NCBI RefSeq assembly: GCF_013416775.1
Contig: NZ_SZVI01000013.1
Location: 930,001-994,000, forward strand
Direction: 5' to 3'
Length of the DNA: 64,000 nt
Origin: Rhodoferax sp. BLA1
GTDB taxonomy: Bacteria > Pseudomonadota > Gammaproteobacteria > Burkholderiales > Burkholderiaceae_C
Shown: positions 20,727-30,331 of the stretch, piece after piece
Layout: the number at the start of each line of letters is the position of its first letter
Numbering within the stretch: position 1 is the first letter of the stretch
Made by a program: the position numbers and the translations under genes
The notes under the pieces: model-generated
The model's input: the letters and a program-made list of their open reading frames with translations, nothing else
Database searches by the model: none
What the model was told of the DNA's origin: nothing

Positions 20727-21248
20727 ATGACAAATGAGTACTCCATCTGGCTGTTGCCAAGCACTGCCGACACTGCGCGGCTCCATAACAGCATAGCGCT
20801 GTTGTCAGGTCACCTGGGCGGCCCGGTGTTTGCACCCCACGTCACGATCCAGGGTGACATCAGCACCGATCTGGCGCCCCTGAGCCACCTGCTGGAGCGG
20901 CTGGCGGCATGCCAGGCGCCGCTGCGCTGGCGTGTGGATGGGGTGGAGAGCAGCGAACATTTTTTCCGCTGCCTCTACCTGCGCCTGGCACTGAGCCCGG
21001 CTTTTGGCCTGATGCAGCAGGCCACGCAGGCCATCACCCGCACAGCATCGGGGCTATCACCATTTCCGCATGTGAGCCTGGCGTATGGCGAGCCGCAGCC
21101 GCAGATCGCAGGCTTGTTGGAGCCGCTAGCAGAGCAGTTTGAGGGGCAAGAGCTGGTGTTTGACCAACTGGCGCTGTGCCGTTCGTCCAAAAATGTGCCC
21201 ATCGACCAGTGGTGTATTCTTGAGAGCCACTCTTTGAGCCCCGCATGA
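20727..21248 (+). CDS. 2H phosphoesterase, cyclic-phosphodiesterase type
   Basis: 173 residues with the two HxT/S motifs of the 2H superfamily: PHVTIQG (near residue 38) and PHVSLAYG (near 114). The opening YSIWLLPS, the stretch EHFFRCLYLRL and the end FDQLALCRSS resemble plant cyclic phosphodiesterase, which opens ADP-ribose 1'',2''-cyclic phosphate and 2',3'-cyclic phosphates. Fits the CPDase-like branch better than the RNA ligase-like ThpR branch. It lies between an importer and a phosphatase and overlaps the latter by ATGA, suggesting it opens a cyclic phosphate after uptake. Substrate not known. Confidence 0.8.
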   Translation: MTNEYSIWLLPSTADTARLHNSIALLSGHLGGPVFAPHVTIQGDISTDLAPLSHLLERLAACQAPLRWRVDGVESSEHFFRCLYLRLALSPAFGLMQQATQAITRTASGLSPFPHVSLAYGEPQPQIAGLLEPLAEQFEGQELVFDQLALCRSSKNVPIDQWCILESHSLSPA

Positions 21249-22024
21249 CCACCCCCTTGATGCAAGCAGTGAAAGAGCTGGCCCTGTCCGCAGGCCCGCT
21301 GATACGTGACGCTTTTCTGGAGCCCGACCGACCCGCCTACAGCCTCAAGGGCCAGCAGGATTACCTGACCGAAACCGATCTCGCAGTTGAGCAGTTTGTG
21401 CGTGAACAGATCACACAACGTTTTCCACAGGACGGTGTGCTGGGTGAAGAAGGCGGCGGCTTGACCGACGTCGAGCGCCTGTGGATTGTTGACCCGATTG
21501 ACGGCACCGCCAACTTTGCCCGCAACATCGCGCATTTTTGTATTTCTCTGGGGGTGATGGTGCAAGGTCAGCTAGAGGCGGGTGCCATCTACGACCCGAT
21601 GCGTGACGAACTGTTTCTGGCCGGACGCGGCCAGGGCGCTTGGCTCAATGGCCGACGCCTGCAGGTCAGCAACATCTCAGCACTGAACATGGCCAGTGCT
21701 GAGATCGGCTGGTCCAGCCGCAAACCGGTGGACGCTTACCTCAACCTGGTGAGCCGAACGATGCACACCGGCTGCGCGGTGCGTCGGGCGGGCTCGGGTG
21801 CGCTGGGGTTGGCCTATGTCAGTGCAGGCCGCATCGAGTGTTATGCCGAACAACACATCAACGCCTGGGACGTGGCAGCAGGCCTGCTGCTGGTGACCGA
21901 GGCCGGTGGCCGCATCAACCCGTTCTGGGCCAATGACGGTCTGCGCCAGGGCAATGCGGTGCTCGCCAGCAATGCGCTGCTGGCAGACAGCTTCAGCGCC
22001 CTCACCCAGATTTCGCTGGCCTGA
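21245..22024 (+). CDS. Inositol-monophosphatase-family phosphatase
   Basis: 259 residues, Mg-dependent, Li-sensitive phosphatase fold. Metal sites: GEEGGG near residue 67, WIVDPIDGTANFA near 83 and INAWDVAAG near 208. The family includes SuhB (myo-inositol-1-phosphatase), histidinol-phosphatase and CysQ types; the WIVDPIDGT form fits inositol or histidinol phosphatases. The position at the end of the importer/cyclic phosphodiesterase operon suggests it takes the phosphate off the opened product. Exact substrate is inference. Confidence 0.85.
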   Translation: MTTPLMQAVKELALSAGPLIRDAFLEPDRPAYSLKGQQDYLTETDLAVEQFVREQITQRFPQDGVLGEEGGGLTDVERLWIVDPIDGTANFARNIAHFCISLGVMVQGQLEAGAIYDPMRDELFLAGRGQGAWLNGRRLQVSNISALNMASAEIGWSSRKPVDAYLNLVSRTMHTGCAVRRAGSGALGLAYVSAGRIECYAEQHINAWDVAAGLLLVTEAGGRINPFWANDGLRQGNAVLASNALLADSFSALTQISLA

Positions 22025-22080
22025 GCCCCCACAAAACCCGTCAACCCCGCACAGCTTTGCCGCCCCATGTACAAAGGGGC

Positions 22081-22821
22081 ATGACCCAAAACGTATGGCG
22101 CTTTGCGGCGCCGATCCTGCCCCTGCTGCTGGCTGCAACCTTGGCCCATGGCCAGTCGGCCTGCAGCAGCGACGACCAGCCCGCGCCCACCACCTTGTTC
22201 GAGCGTTTTATCAACGCCGACTGCGACACTTGCTGGCGCGACCCCAGCACACCCGCGGCCCCGCCCAAGGCCCTGGTGCTGGACTGGATCGTGCCCGGCA
22301 GCCAGGGTGAAGACGCCGCACTGGCCGCAGCGGCCAGCAGCGATGCCCAGGCACGGCTGGCCTCACAACAACAGCCCCGCCCCGCCACCCAAAGCCAACA
22401 CACCACATCAGTTGCCAACTGGCCGGGGATCACACTGCGTTTGGCGCATGGGCCTGCGGTCAACAACTATGTGGGTATGTCGGTGACGCTCACCCTGCCA
22501 GCCAACAACACGTTGGCCTGGCCGCTGTCGGGCTGGGTGCTTCTGGTGGAAAACCTGCCCAGCGGCGCCGAGGGTTCACCGCTGCCAAGGAATCTGGTCA
22601 GAAATGCACTCCAGCCCTTATGGGAAAAGGGTGAAACACTATCAAATCAGGAATACATCCGTTTGGAAGAATTCCGCGCCATGAGCCTGCCCGAGGGCAC
22701 CCAGCCGAAACGGTTGCAACTGCTGGGCTGGGTCCAGGACGCCCAGGGCCAGGTACTGGCAGCGGCCGGTTCGCGCTGCCCAAAAGAAGAGACAAACGAG
22801 CCAGGCGGCCAAACACGGTAG
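22081..22821 (+). CDS. Exported protein of unknown function with DCDTCW motif
   Basis: 246 residues. Signal peptide [20 protein letters not shown], then a region with [16 protein letters not shown], whose Cys-X2-Cys pair and setting recall thioredoxin-like DUF1223 proteins, although I am not sure of the family. ATG at 22081 gives a clean signal peptide; an ATG at 22057 would add eight residues. Residues about 176-190 ([15 protein letters not shown]) come from a copy of the dispersed repeat. Gene starts 56 bases after the phosphatase and ends at a terminator, so it may be the last gene of that operon. Confidence 0.65.
   Translation: MTQNVWRFAAPILPLLLAATLAHGQSACSSDDQPAPTTLFERFINADCDTCWRDPSTPAAPPKALVLDWIVPGSQGEDAALAAAASSDAQARLASQQQPRPATQSQHTTSVANWPGITLRLAHGPAVNNYVGMSVTLTLPANNTLAWPLSGWVLLVENLPSGAEGSPLPRNLVRNALQPLWEKGETLSNQEYIRLEEFRAMSLPEGTQPKRLQLLGWVQDAQGQVLAAAGSRCPKEETNEPGGQTR
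22605..22650 (+). repeat. Palindromic repeat inside the exported unknown protein
   Basis: AGCCCTTATGGGAAAAGGGT (22613-22632) is a slightly worn copy, followed by GAAACACTATCAAATCAG, which is the usual right flank (AGCTATCAAA). It is read in frame. Confidence 0.7.
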
Positions 22822-22830
22822 AATCAGACA

Positions 22831-22861
22831 CCGGGCCCAAGCAATTGCAGCCCGGTTTTTT
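22831..22861 (+). terminator. Rho-independent terminator before guaC
   Basis: CCGGGC (22831-22836) and GCCCGG (22850-22855) with a 13-base loop, followed by six T (22856-22861). It starts nine bases after the stop of the exported protein. Confidence 0.8.
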
Positions 22862-22951
22862 GTGCCCGCTCGGCCCTCGCGCCGCTGCCAGCACCAACCG
22901 GTCGCAATCCAAGCGCTCTTGTTTTCAACCTTTAGAGAAAGACGCTTGACC

Positions 22952-23929
22952 ATGGAAATTTTCGACTACGACAACATCTTGCTGCTGCCCCGCAAATGCC
23001 GGGTGGAGAGCCGTTCTGAATGCGACGCCGGGGTGGACTTTGGCCCACGGCGCTTTCGCATCCCGGTGGTGCCCGCCAACATGAAAACCGTGGTGAGTGA
23101 GCCGATTTGTATCTGGCTGGCGCAAAACGGCTACTTTTATGTGATGCACCGCTTTGACCTGGACAACGTCGCTTTTGTCAAAGACATGAAGGCGCGTGGT
23201 CTGTACGCCTCGATCTCGCTCGGTGTGAAAAAACCCGACTATGACACCGTGGACCAACTCGTGGCCCAGGGCCTAACGCCCGAATACATCACCATCGACA
23301 TCGCCCACGGCCATGCCGACAGTGTGAAGAACATGATCGCCTACCTGCGCGAGAAGATCCCGAGCACCTTCATCATTGCCGGTAACGTGGCCACGCCCGA
23401 GGCTGTGATTGACCTGGAAAACTGGGGCGCCGACGCCACCAAGGTCGGCATCGGCCCAGGCAAGGTCTGCATCACCAAACTCAAAACCGGTTTTGGCACT
23501 GGCGGCTGGCAACTCAGCGCCCTTAAATGGTGTGCCCGTGTCGCCACCAAACCGATCATTGCCGACGGCGGCATCCGCGACCATGGCGACATTGCCAAGA
23601 GTGTGCGTTTTGGCGCCACCATGGTGATGATCGGCTCGCTGTTTGCCGGCCACGAAGAAAGCCCGGGCCAGACGGTGGAAGTGGACGGCAGGCTCTACAA
23701 AGAGTATTACGGCTCGGCCAGCGACTTCAACAAGGGTGAATACAAACACGTGGAAGGCAAACGCATCCTGGAGCCGATCAAAGGCAAACTGGCCAACACC
23801 CTGATCGAGATGGAGCAGGACGTGCAAAGCTCGATCAGCTACGCCGGTGGCAAAAAGCTGATGGACATCCGCAAGGTGAACTACGTGACCCTGGGTGGCG
23901 ACAACGCGGGTGAACACCTGCTGATGTAG
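22952..23929 (+). CDS. guaC: GMP reductase
   Basis: NADPH-dependent deamination of GMP to IMP, for guanine-nucleotide balance. 325 residues, TIM barrel of the IMPDH/GMPR family: [11 protein letters not shown] at the start, catalytic loop [10 protein letters not shown] with C173, TGFGTGGWQ, and the phosphate-binding [13 protein letters not shown]. No CBS domains, which separates it from IMP dehydrogenase. ATG at 22952 opens the conserved MEIFDYDN. A 90-base leader follows the upstream terminator, so it has its own promoter. Confidence 0.93.
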   Translation: MEIFDYDNILLLPRKCRVESRSECDAGVDFGPRRFRIPVVPANMKTVVSEPICIWLAQNGYFYVMHRFDLDNVAFVKDMKARGLYASISLGVKKPDYDTVDQLVAQGLTPEYITIDIAHGHADSVKNMIAYLREKIPSTFIIAGNVATPEAVIDLENWGADATKVGIGPGKVCITKLKTGFGTGGWQLSALKWCARVATKPIIADGGIRDHGDIAKSVRFGATMVMIGSLFAGHEESPGQTVEVDGRLYKEYYGSASDFNKGEYKHVEGKRILEPIKGKLANTLIEMEQDVQSSISYAGGKKLMDIRKVNYVTLGGDNAGEHLLM

Positions 23930-23979
23930 CCAGGCAAGCTCTGCCCCGGCGGGCAGAAAAAAAACGTGAAATTTGCCTA

Positions 23980-23985
23980 TATAAT
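23980..23985 (+). promoter_or_regulatory. -10 element of the tRNA-Lys promoter
   Basis: TATAAT, a perfect -10 hexamer 37 bases before the mature tRNA end. No good -35 hexamer is visible at the usual distance. Confidence 0.55.
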
Positions 23986-24022
23986 CTAGGGCTTCGACAG
24001 CGGTGTTAACCGCAACCCGAAC

Positions 24023-24098
24023 GGGAATTTAGCTCAGCTGGTAGAGCAGCGGACTCTTAATCCGTAGGTCGAGAGTTCGAATCTCTCAGTTCCCACCA
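24023..24098 (+). tRNA. tRNA-Lys(CTT)
   Basis: The full cloverleaf can be folded by eye. Acceptor GGGAATT pairs with AGTTCCC, the D stem is GCTC/GAGC, anticodon stem GCGGA/TCCGT with loop CTCTTAA (anticodon CTT, codon AAG), T arm GAGAG-TTCGAAT-CTCTC. The 3' ACCA is encoded. A terminator follows directly, so it is a single-gene unit. Confidence 0.97.
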
Positions 24099-24108
24099 AA
24101 CACAATGA

Positions 24109-24141
24109 AAAGCACTTAGCGTCACAACTAAGTGCTTTTTT
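24109..24141 (+). terminator. Rho-independent terminator of tRNA-Lys
   Basis: AAGCACTTAG (24110-24119) and CTAAGTGCTT (24128-24137) with an 8-base loop, followed by T's. Ten bases downstream of the CCA end. Confidence 0.9.
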
Positions 24142-24200
24142 ATTGCCTGCAGCAAATCACACGACATTTGGGGCCCCCATGTGAGTAGAGAACCTGTCCC

Positions 24201-27200
24201 ATGAGTACCTCGCGCAAGGACTTGCGAGTCCGGGTGTTACAGGCCCTGGTTGCCATCGTCGTGCTGATTGCTGCGGGTACTGCGGTACTCAACGTGATCG
24301 GCAACGAGTACCGGCGCAGCCTCGCTGACCACATCATCAGCAACCTCAAGACAATGGAGCGGGTTCTAGCTTTGCAGCAGCAGGACTCAGCCGCCCGTGT
24401 ACAAACGATTGCCGACGAACCTCGCTTCAAGGAGCTCACCAAACGTCTGCTGGGTGGCCCCAGTGAACGGGTAACCCACGATGAACTTAAAAGCTGGATC
24501 ACACCACGTTATCAGAGCCGTGGTTTCGAAGACTACCAGTTGATCTCGGCAGACGGGCTTCACGTGATTGCCTCAGGAAATCGGCAGTACATTGGCCAAT
24601 CGACGCTGCCGTCGACACAAGAGGCGTTGCGCTTGGCCGAGTTGACCGGTGCCGCCATGACGCGGCCTATTTCAGCGCATCACCCGGTTGCAGGCCTGGT
24701 GATCGACAACCCCAACGATGTTGCCTACCAGCTGTCTTGCTCACGCATCAACGAGGGCATAACCAACCTCGCCTTCCTGTGTTTGCATGAAAACCCCTTT
24801 CCACGCCTTTATCGGTTGTTACACGCGGGCCGCTCCGGGTTGACCGGTGATGCCTATGTTGTGGATGATGACGGTCAAATCCTGTCGCCGGTCCGTTTTG
24901 AAAAAAGTCTGCCCCAGCCCATTGGCGCGGAACCCGGCTGGAGCTTGTTCGGCCTGTCTGCACGCGTCATGCAGGAGGACACTGAGGTTGCCGATCAACC
25001 CGGCAGCAACAGCGCCTACACGCAGGTGGTGGCACGTTTGCTGGAACACGATTCGCTGCAGACCAGCCTGATCGAGAACTACATCGACTTTCGCGGACGG
25101 CGGGTTGTGGGTGCGGCCTCCTGGTTGCCCGACACGCAGATGGGCATCGTGATTGAGGAGGAGATGGACGAGGCCTTTCGCTCGTACCACTTTGCACTCA
25201 ACACGCTGGTGGCGCTGATTGGTTTGGGGGTTGTCCTGATTGCCGCGTTGACGTGGCTGGACTTGCGCTCGCGGTTTTCTCTGGCACGCAGTCAGCAACA
25301 GCTGGCAGCCTTCCGTGACAACATTCCGGCCGAGATCCATATGAAGAGTGCTTCAGGCCGCTACCTGATGGCCAACCCGGTCTTTGAATCGGCCTTCAAC
25401 GCCCCGCCCGGCCATGTTCTCGGCAAAACCGATGCCGAACTGTTTCCGCCCGAAGAGGCGCGCAGACGCGAAGCCGAACACCGTGAGGTGGTTCGCAGCG
25501 GCCAGGCGTTTCGCCTGAACCAGACGAGGCCGTCCGGGGATGACGGTGAAACCACCTACAGCGTGGTGTGTTTCCCCGTGCGGGGGGATGACGACAAGAC
25601 GGTGGTTGCCGTTGGCACCGTGGCGCTGAACATCACCGAGCAGATCCGCACACAGCGGGAGCTTGAGGAGATGACACGCACGCTGGAGGACAAGGTGGTG
25701 GTGCGCACCGAACAACTGGCCGCTGCCCGCGACATGGCCGAGGCAGCAGGCCGCGCCAAGGCCGAGTTCCTGGCGAACATGAGCCACGAGATTCGCACCC
25801 CGTTGAACGCCATTCTGGGCATGAGTCATCTCGCTGCGCATGTGAATACCTCACAGCGTGTTGCCCATTACATTGAACGCATTCGGTCATCTGGGCAACA
25901 TCTGCTCGCGATCGTGAATGACATTCTGGATCTCTCCAGGTTCGAGGCGGGGAAACTGCCGATTCACCACACCGAGTTTTCACTCGAAGGTTTGCTCTCC
26001 CATGTGGCTGACCTGGTCTGGGAGCGCGCTGACGCCAAGGGCCTGGAGTTGATCATCGCCATCGAGCCTGGCCTGCCCGACATGTTGGTGGGTGATGCAA
26101 TGCGCATCGGTCAAATCCTGATCAACTTTGCCAACAACGCCGTGAAGTTCACTGGGGATGGTGATGTGGTTCTGCGTGTTGCCGCGCTCAACCGGAATGG
26201 CGCACAGATCACCCTGCGTTTTGAGGTAGAAGACACGGGCATCGGGATCACCGAAGAACAACTGTCCCTGCTGTTTTCGCCTTTCCAGCAACTCCATGGT
26301 TCAGCTCGCCAGGGTTTCGAGGGCACGGGGCTGGGCCTGGCGATCAGCAAAAATCTCGCAGAACTGATGGACGCCAAGGTCAGCGTCCGGTCACAGACCG
26401 GCTGCGGCAGCGTGTTTGCATTGGAGATCTGTCTGACCGTGAGTGCGCAGTTTGGCGTGACGGCCCGCCCCACATCGGTAGAAGGCTGCAGGTATGCGCT
26501 GGTGGTGGATGACAACACCCAGGCGCGTGGCCAGTTGGTCAAGCTGTTGTGTTCACTGGGCATTCTTGTCGACGAGACCAGCCAGGCCCAGCAAGCCATC
26601 ACACAGCTTGCCAAGGTCGACGCCGAGGATCGTCCCTACGACATTGTTTTCATTGACTGGCGAATGCCTGAAGTCAATGGGCAGCAGCTGGCCGAGGACA
26701 TCCAGCAGCTGCCTTTGCGTGGACGCAGGCCGCGCCTGGTGTTGATGGCCAGCAACGTGCAAGGTTTGCCGGACCACGTTGATCGTTCACTTTTTGCAGC
26801 GGTGATGAGCAAACCTGTGACACCCTCCGAGCTGCTGGATACTGTCACCAGACGGGTGCATCCCGAACATGCCAGCAAAGCGCCTGTATCTGGCTTGCCC
26901 GTGCGCTGGGAAGGTCTGTACGGACGCCATATCCTTTTGGTGGAAGACAACCCGATCAACCAGGAGGTGGTGCACGGCCTTCTGGATCTGGTCGGCGCCC
27001 GCGTCAGCATGGCCCGTGACGGCTCACACGGCATACGTCTGTTGCAGGAACAGGCCTTCGACCTGGTGCTGATGGACATCAATATGCCGGTCATGAACGG
27101 TTTTGATGCGGCAGACCTGATCAAAAAAGATCCTCGTTTTGCCAACTTGCCGATCATCGCGTTGACGGCCAACGCCCTTGGCGGGGACCGCGAACGCTGT

Positions 27201-27746
27201 CTGGCGGCGGGCATGAGCGACTACATCGCCAAACCGATTGACCCCAACCAGATGTTCCCGATCCTTCTGCGCCACCTGCCTGTGGCGCCCCAACCGCCCA
27301 AACCGACGCACGTCCTGGCGCAACAGGCAGCGCCTGTGCGGAACGTCCCCGGCAACGATGTTGAGACCATGCTCGCTGCCGTGGCCCTGATTCCGGGCAT
27401 CAACGTCACCGAGGCGGTGTCACACATGATGGGGCGGCGCGATCTGTACGCCAAGCTTGTTGTCCGCTTTGTTGCCGAACGCGCTGGCATGTTGCAGACT
27501 TTGGAACAGGCGCTACTAGCCGGGGACCGAGAGACCATGCTTGGTGTCATCCACAACGCCAAGTCGATGCTGGGGGCGCTGGGTGTTGAGGGCCTGACAC
27601 AGCGCGCTGTTGCCCTGCAAAGCGCACTGAGCGAGAACGGGGACAGCAGCGACACCCCCCATCTGGGGGCGGATATTTCGGCGTTTGCAGCCGATTTTGC
27701 GGCACTGTTACAGCGCCTCAAGGAGCTCACACAACACTCCGCCTGA
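24201..27746 (+). CDS. Hybrid sensor histidine kinase with two receivers and Hpt
   Basis: 1181-residue phosphorelay kinase. First membrane helix (about 10-32), periplasmic dCache-like sensor (about 35-325) with two cysteines (YQLSCSR, NLAFLCL), second helix (about 332-352), a PAS domain (about 370-480), HisKA with H529 in [10 protein letters not shown], HATPase with [12 protein letters not shown], receiver 1 with D819 ([11 protein letters not shown]), receiver 2 with D959 ([11 protein letters not shown]), and a C-terminal Hpt with H1118 ([12 protein letters not shown]). All phospho-acceptors are present. A FixJ-type regulator follows after 115 bases, then a TRAP transporter, so it probably senses the transported compound or a related signal. 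Confidence 0.9.
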   Translation: MSTSRKDLRVRVLQALVAIVVLIAAGTAVLNVIGNEYRRSLADHIISNLKTMERVLALQQQDSAARVQTIADEPRFKELTKRLLGGPSERVTHDELKSWITPRYQSRGFEDYQLISADGLHVIASGNRQYIGQSTLPSTQEALRLAELTGAAMTRPISAHHPVAGLVIDNPNDVAYQLSCSRINEGITNLAFLCLHENPFPRLYRLLHAGRSGLTGDAYVVDDDGQILSPVRFEKSLPQPIGAEPGWSLFGLSARVMQEDTEVADQPGSNSAYTQVVARLLEHDSLQTSLIENYIDFRGRRVVGAASWLPDTQMGIVIEEEMDEAFRSYHFALNTLVALIGLGVVLIAALTWLDLRSRFSLARSQQQLAAFRDNIPAEIHMKSASGRYLMANPVFESAFNAPPGHVLGKTDAELFPPEEARRREAEHREVVRSGQAFRLNQTRPSGDDGETTYSVVCFPVRGDDDKTVVAVGTVALNITEQIRTQRELEEMTRTLEDKVVVRTEQLAAARDMAEAAGRAKAEFLANMSHEIRTPLNAILGMSHLAAHVNTSQRVAHYIERIRSSGQHLLAIVNDILDLSRFEAGKLPIHHTEFSLEGLLSHVADLVWERADAKGLELIIAIEPGLPDMLVGDAMRIGQILINFANNAVKFTGDGDVVLRVAALNRNGAQITLRFEVEDTGIGITEEQLSLLFSPFQQLHGSARQGFEGTGLGLAISKNLAELMDAKVSVRSQTGCGSVFALEICLTVSAQFGVTARPTSVEGCRYALVVDDNTQARGQLVKLLCSLGILVDETSQAQQAITQLAKVDAEDRPYDIVFIDWRMPEVNGQQLAEDIQQLPLRGRRPRLVLMASNVQGLPDHVDRSLFAAVMSKPVTPSELLDTVTRRVHPEHASKAPVSGLPVRWEGLYGRHILLVEDNPINQEVVHGLLDLVGARVSMARDGSHGIRLLQEQAFDLVLMDINMPVMNGFDAADLIKKDPRFANLPIIALTANALGGDRERCLAAGMSDYIAKPIDPNQMFPILLRHLPVAPQPPKPTHVLAQQAAPVRNVPGNDVETMLAAVALIPGINVTEAVSHMMGRRDLYAKLVVRFVAERAGMLQTLEQALLAGDRETMLGVIHNAKSMLGALGVEGLTQRAVALQSALSENGDSSDTPHLGADISAFAADFAALLQRLKELTQHSA

Positions 27747-27861
27747 CACGGTCAGACGGCCATCTAGTGGGCCATAAACAAGCACTTAGAATGCCAAAAA
27801 CAGTGGGTGAATCGGCGATCCGTATCAGCGACAGAGATATGAACAATTTGGAAGTGGCTTG

Positions 27862-28461
27862 ATGCGGACGGTGTGCCCAATCGTTTATGTCATTGATGAT
27901 GATGACATTGCACTCTGGATGTTTCGGGAGTTTCTGGCCGACATCGAAGCAGACATCCGGACATTCACGTCGGCACAAACCTTTCTCGATGCCTATCACG
28001 CGGGCCCCCACGAATGTCTGATTTGTGATCTGCGCATGCCTGGGATCGACGGGCTTGAAGTGCAGCGCCAGTTGCTGGAAAAAGGCAGCCATTTGCCGAT
28101 CATCCTTGTATCTGGCTACCCAGAAGTTCACTGCGCGGTGGAGGCCATCAAAAAGGGTGCTGTTGATTTTCTTGAGAAACCCGTTGATGGTGCGCTGCTG
28201 GTCGAGAAGGTGCAGAGTGCGCTGGCTCGCAGCCGTCAGCTGTATGAAGAAGACAAGCTCAGAGCCATGCGGGAAACACGGCTGTCATCCCTCACCCCCA
28301 AAGAGCGCCAGATCGCTGAACTGGTGATTACCGGCAGATCGAGCCCGAAGATTGCAGAAGACCTCCAGATCAGTGTACGGACGGTGGAAAACCACCGCGC
28401 TCGGCTGATGGAGAAGCTCGACGTCACCTCCGCCATTGAACTGGTCAGACTTTTTCTCTGA
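27862..28461 (+). CDS. Two-component response regulator, FixJ/NarL type
   Basis: 199 residues: receiver (1-120) with acidic pocket YVIDDDD, phospho-acceptor D56 in ICDLRMPGIDG, and Lys in FLEKP; then a LuxR-type helix-turn-helix (about 140-199) with LTPKERQIAELVITGRSS and SVRTVENHRARLMEKL. ATG at 27862; the TTG before it is not needed. Likely partner of the upstream hybrid kinase via its Hpt. The TRAP operon begins 210 bases downstream behind a perfect 14-bp palindrome and is the obvious target. Confidence 0.9.
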   Translation: MRTVCPIVYVIDDDDIALWMFREFLADIEADIRTFTSAQTFLDAYHAGPHECLICDLRMPGIDGLEVQRQLLEKGSHLPIILVSGYPEVHCAVEAIKKGAVDFLEKPVDGALLVEKVQSALARSRQLYEEDKLRAMRETRLSSLTPKERQIAELVITGRSSPKIAEDLQISVRTVENHRARLMEKLDVTSAIELVRLFL

Positions 28462-28549
28462 GTTGTGACCTGGTCCCGTGATGGCCTGCGCCATCCGGTG
28501 GCCACACGCCCATGCCATGCCTGACGCGTTTGGCACACCACCGGTGTCT

Positions 28550-28563
28550 GAGTAGATCTACTC
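28550..28563. promoter_or_regulatory. Perfect 14-bp palindrome upstream of the TRAP operon
   Basis: GAGTAGATCTACTC, dyad centre about 115 bases before the dctP start, in the gap between the response-regulator gene and the transporter. Candidate site for the adjacent FixJ-type regulator; this is inference. Confidence 0.45.
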
Positions 28564-28671
28564 TTTTCGTGACCTACTGAGTGAAACACAATTTCTTCGT
28601 TTGAATCGATGAAGCAGCGCGTTGCTTCAACGATCAAACGCTCAATCATCGCAGTTCAACAAGGAAGACAA

Positions 28672-29694
28672 ATGCAAGTATTCAAGAGGATTCTGAGCCC
28701 CATCGCCCTGGTAACCGCTCTGGTCTTTGCCGCCAGTGCCGGTCAGGCGGCTGACATCAAGGAACGCAGCCTGAAGTTTCCGATCGTCAACGCGATCGAC
28801 CATCCGCAAGGCTTGGGCGTGCAAAAGTTTGTTGAGGTCGTCGACAAAAAGAGCGGCGGCAAGATCAAGATCAAGGTTTTCCCGAACGGCACGCTCGGTG
28901 GTGAACAGCAGGTCGCATCAGCCATGCAAGGCGGCACCATCGAGCTGTCGGCCATGTCACCCGCACAGATTGTTGGCACGATCAAGGAGTTTGTCGTTCT
29001 CGACTTCCCCTTCTCGTTTGCCAACGTTGCACAAGCTGATGCGGTGCTTGACGGCCCGTTTGGTCAGAAACTGATGGACTACATGCCGGCCAAGGGTTGG
29101 GTGGGCCTGGGTTTCATGGAACAAGGCTACCGCAGCATCAGCAACAGCAAACGACCGATCAACAAGCTCGAAGACATCAAAGGTCTGAAGATCCGCACGA
29201 TCTCCAACCCGCTTTACGTCGACATGCTCAATACCTTGGGTGCCAATGCGGTGGCGATGCCCTTCCCGGAGCTCTACACAGCGCTCGAAATGAAGACCGT
29301 CGATGGTCAGGAAAACCCGGAAACCTCGGTCGATTCGAGCAAGTTCTACGAAGTGCAGAAGTATTTCAGCGCTGATCGCCACATCTACAACCCACAGATG
29401 ATCATGGCCAGCAAGAAGTTCTGGGACACGCTGTCGGCTGATGAAAAGAGCATCTTTCAAGAAGCCATGGTGGAGGCACGCAACGTCCAGCGCAAGGCTG
29501 CACGCGCCATGACCGATAAGTCGCGCAAGGTGCTGATCGAACACGGCATGCTGCTCAACGAGATTGCGCCAGCCGAGCTGCAGCGCATGAAGGACGCGGT
29601 CAAACCAGTCACCGACAAGTACGCTGCCCAGCTTGACCCGGCGCTGGTCAAGGCCTTCTACGCTGAACTCGATAGAACCAAGAACCTGAAGTAG
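28672..29694 (+). CDS. TRAP transporter solute-binding protein (DctP family)
   Basis: 340 residues: signal peptide (FKRILSPIALVTALVFAASA, cut near GQAAD), then a DctP/SiaP-type fold. GLKIRTISNPLYVDML carries the conserved Arg that usually binds a substrate carboxylate, followed by MPFPELYTALEMKTVDGQEN. ATG at 28672 has AAGGA six bases before it. It heads a dctPQM-type unit; the co-localised YiaK/YiaL homologues suggest a keto-sugar acid such as 2,3-diketo-L-gulonate as ligand, but that is inference. Confidence 0.92.
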   Translation: MQVFKRILSPIALVTALVFAASAGQAADIKERSLKFPIVNAIDHPQGLGVQKFVEVVDKKSGGKIKIKVFPNGTLGGEQQVASAMQGGTIELSAMSPAQIVGTIKEFVVLDFPFSFANVAQADAVLDGPFGQKLMDYMPAKGWVGLGFMEQGYRSISNSKRPINKLEDIKGLKIRTISNPLYVDMLNTLGANAVAMPFPELYTALEMKTVDGQENPETSVDSSKFYEVQKYFSADRHIYNPQMIMASKKFWDTLSADEKSIFQEAMVEARNVQRKAARAMTDKSRKVLIEHGMLLNEIAPAELQRMKDAVKPVTDKYAAQLDPALVKAFYAELDRTKNLK

Positions 29695-29776
29695 TCCTAC
29701 GACTAGTTGCGCCGGGATGGTCATTGACCAACCCGGCGCTGTTGTGTATCAGCTGGCAAGTGGCAAGGCAAAAATT

Positions 29777-30331
29777 ATGAAAATATTGGAGATTTACCTG
29801 ATCAAACTGTTCAACAGTTTGATCGTGGCGTTTCTGGCGGTGATGTTGGTTTTGGTGTTTGGCAACGTCGTTCTGCGTTATGGGTTCAACTCGGGAATTT
29901 CAGTCTCCGAGGAGCTGTCGCGCATCATGTTTGTCTGGTTGACCTTTCTGGGCGCGGTCGTGGCCATGAAAGAACATGCACACTTGGGCATCGACACCCT
30001 GACGAAACGTTTGTCACCCAACGCGCAAAAGTTCTGTGTCGTTATCACCAGCCTGCTGGTGCTTGGGGTCTGCGGTTTGATTCTGGTTGGCAGCTGGCAG
30101 CAGGCAGTGATCAACATGGGTACCGAATTTCCAGCCACTGGAATGCCTGTTGCCGTGCAATATGCTGCGGGGATCGTCGCCAGTGTCGGGATCGGCGCTT
30201 ATTTGGTCCGCAATATTTATGTTGTGCTGATCGGTCAGGCCAGCACGCAGGACCTGATGATGGGGAACAGCTCACTCGATCAGATCAACACCCATGGCGA
30301 TAGCCAAAACATTGCTGGGAGTGACAAATGA
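29777..30331 (+). CDS. TRAP transporter small permease (DctQ family)
   Basis: 184 residues, four membrane helices (about 10-32, 47-66, 88-108, 128-150). VLRYGFNSGISVSEELSRIMFVWLTFLG (here split as VLRYGFNSGISVSEEL and SRIMFVWLTFLG) is the DctQ hallmark. ATG at 29777 with AAGG eight bases upstream; a frame extending to 29717 is unlikely to be used. Overlaps the large permease by ATGA. Confidence 0.9.
   Translation: MKILEIYLIKLFNSLIVAFLAVMLVLVFGNVVLRYGFNSGISVSEELSRIMFVWLTFLGAVVAMKEHAHLGIDTLTKRLSPNAQKFCVVITSLLVLGVCGLILVGSWQQAVINMGTEFPATGMPVAVQYAAGIVASVGIGAYLVRNIYVVLIGQASTQDLMMGNSSLDQINTHGDSQNIAGSDK

Noticed and set aside
23935..23970. GCCCCGGCGGGC hairpin with A tract between guaC and tRNA-Lys
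   Set aside because: The A tract gives a T-run only on the minus strand, where no gene needs a terminator; it may be a weak guaC end signal but cannot be supported.
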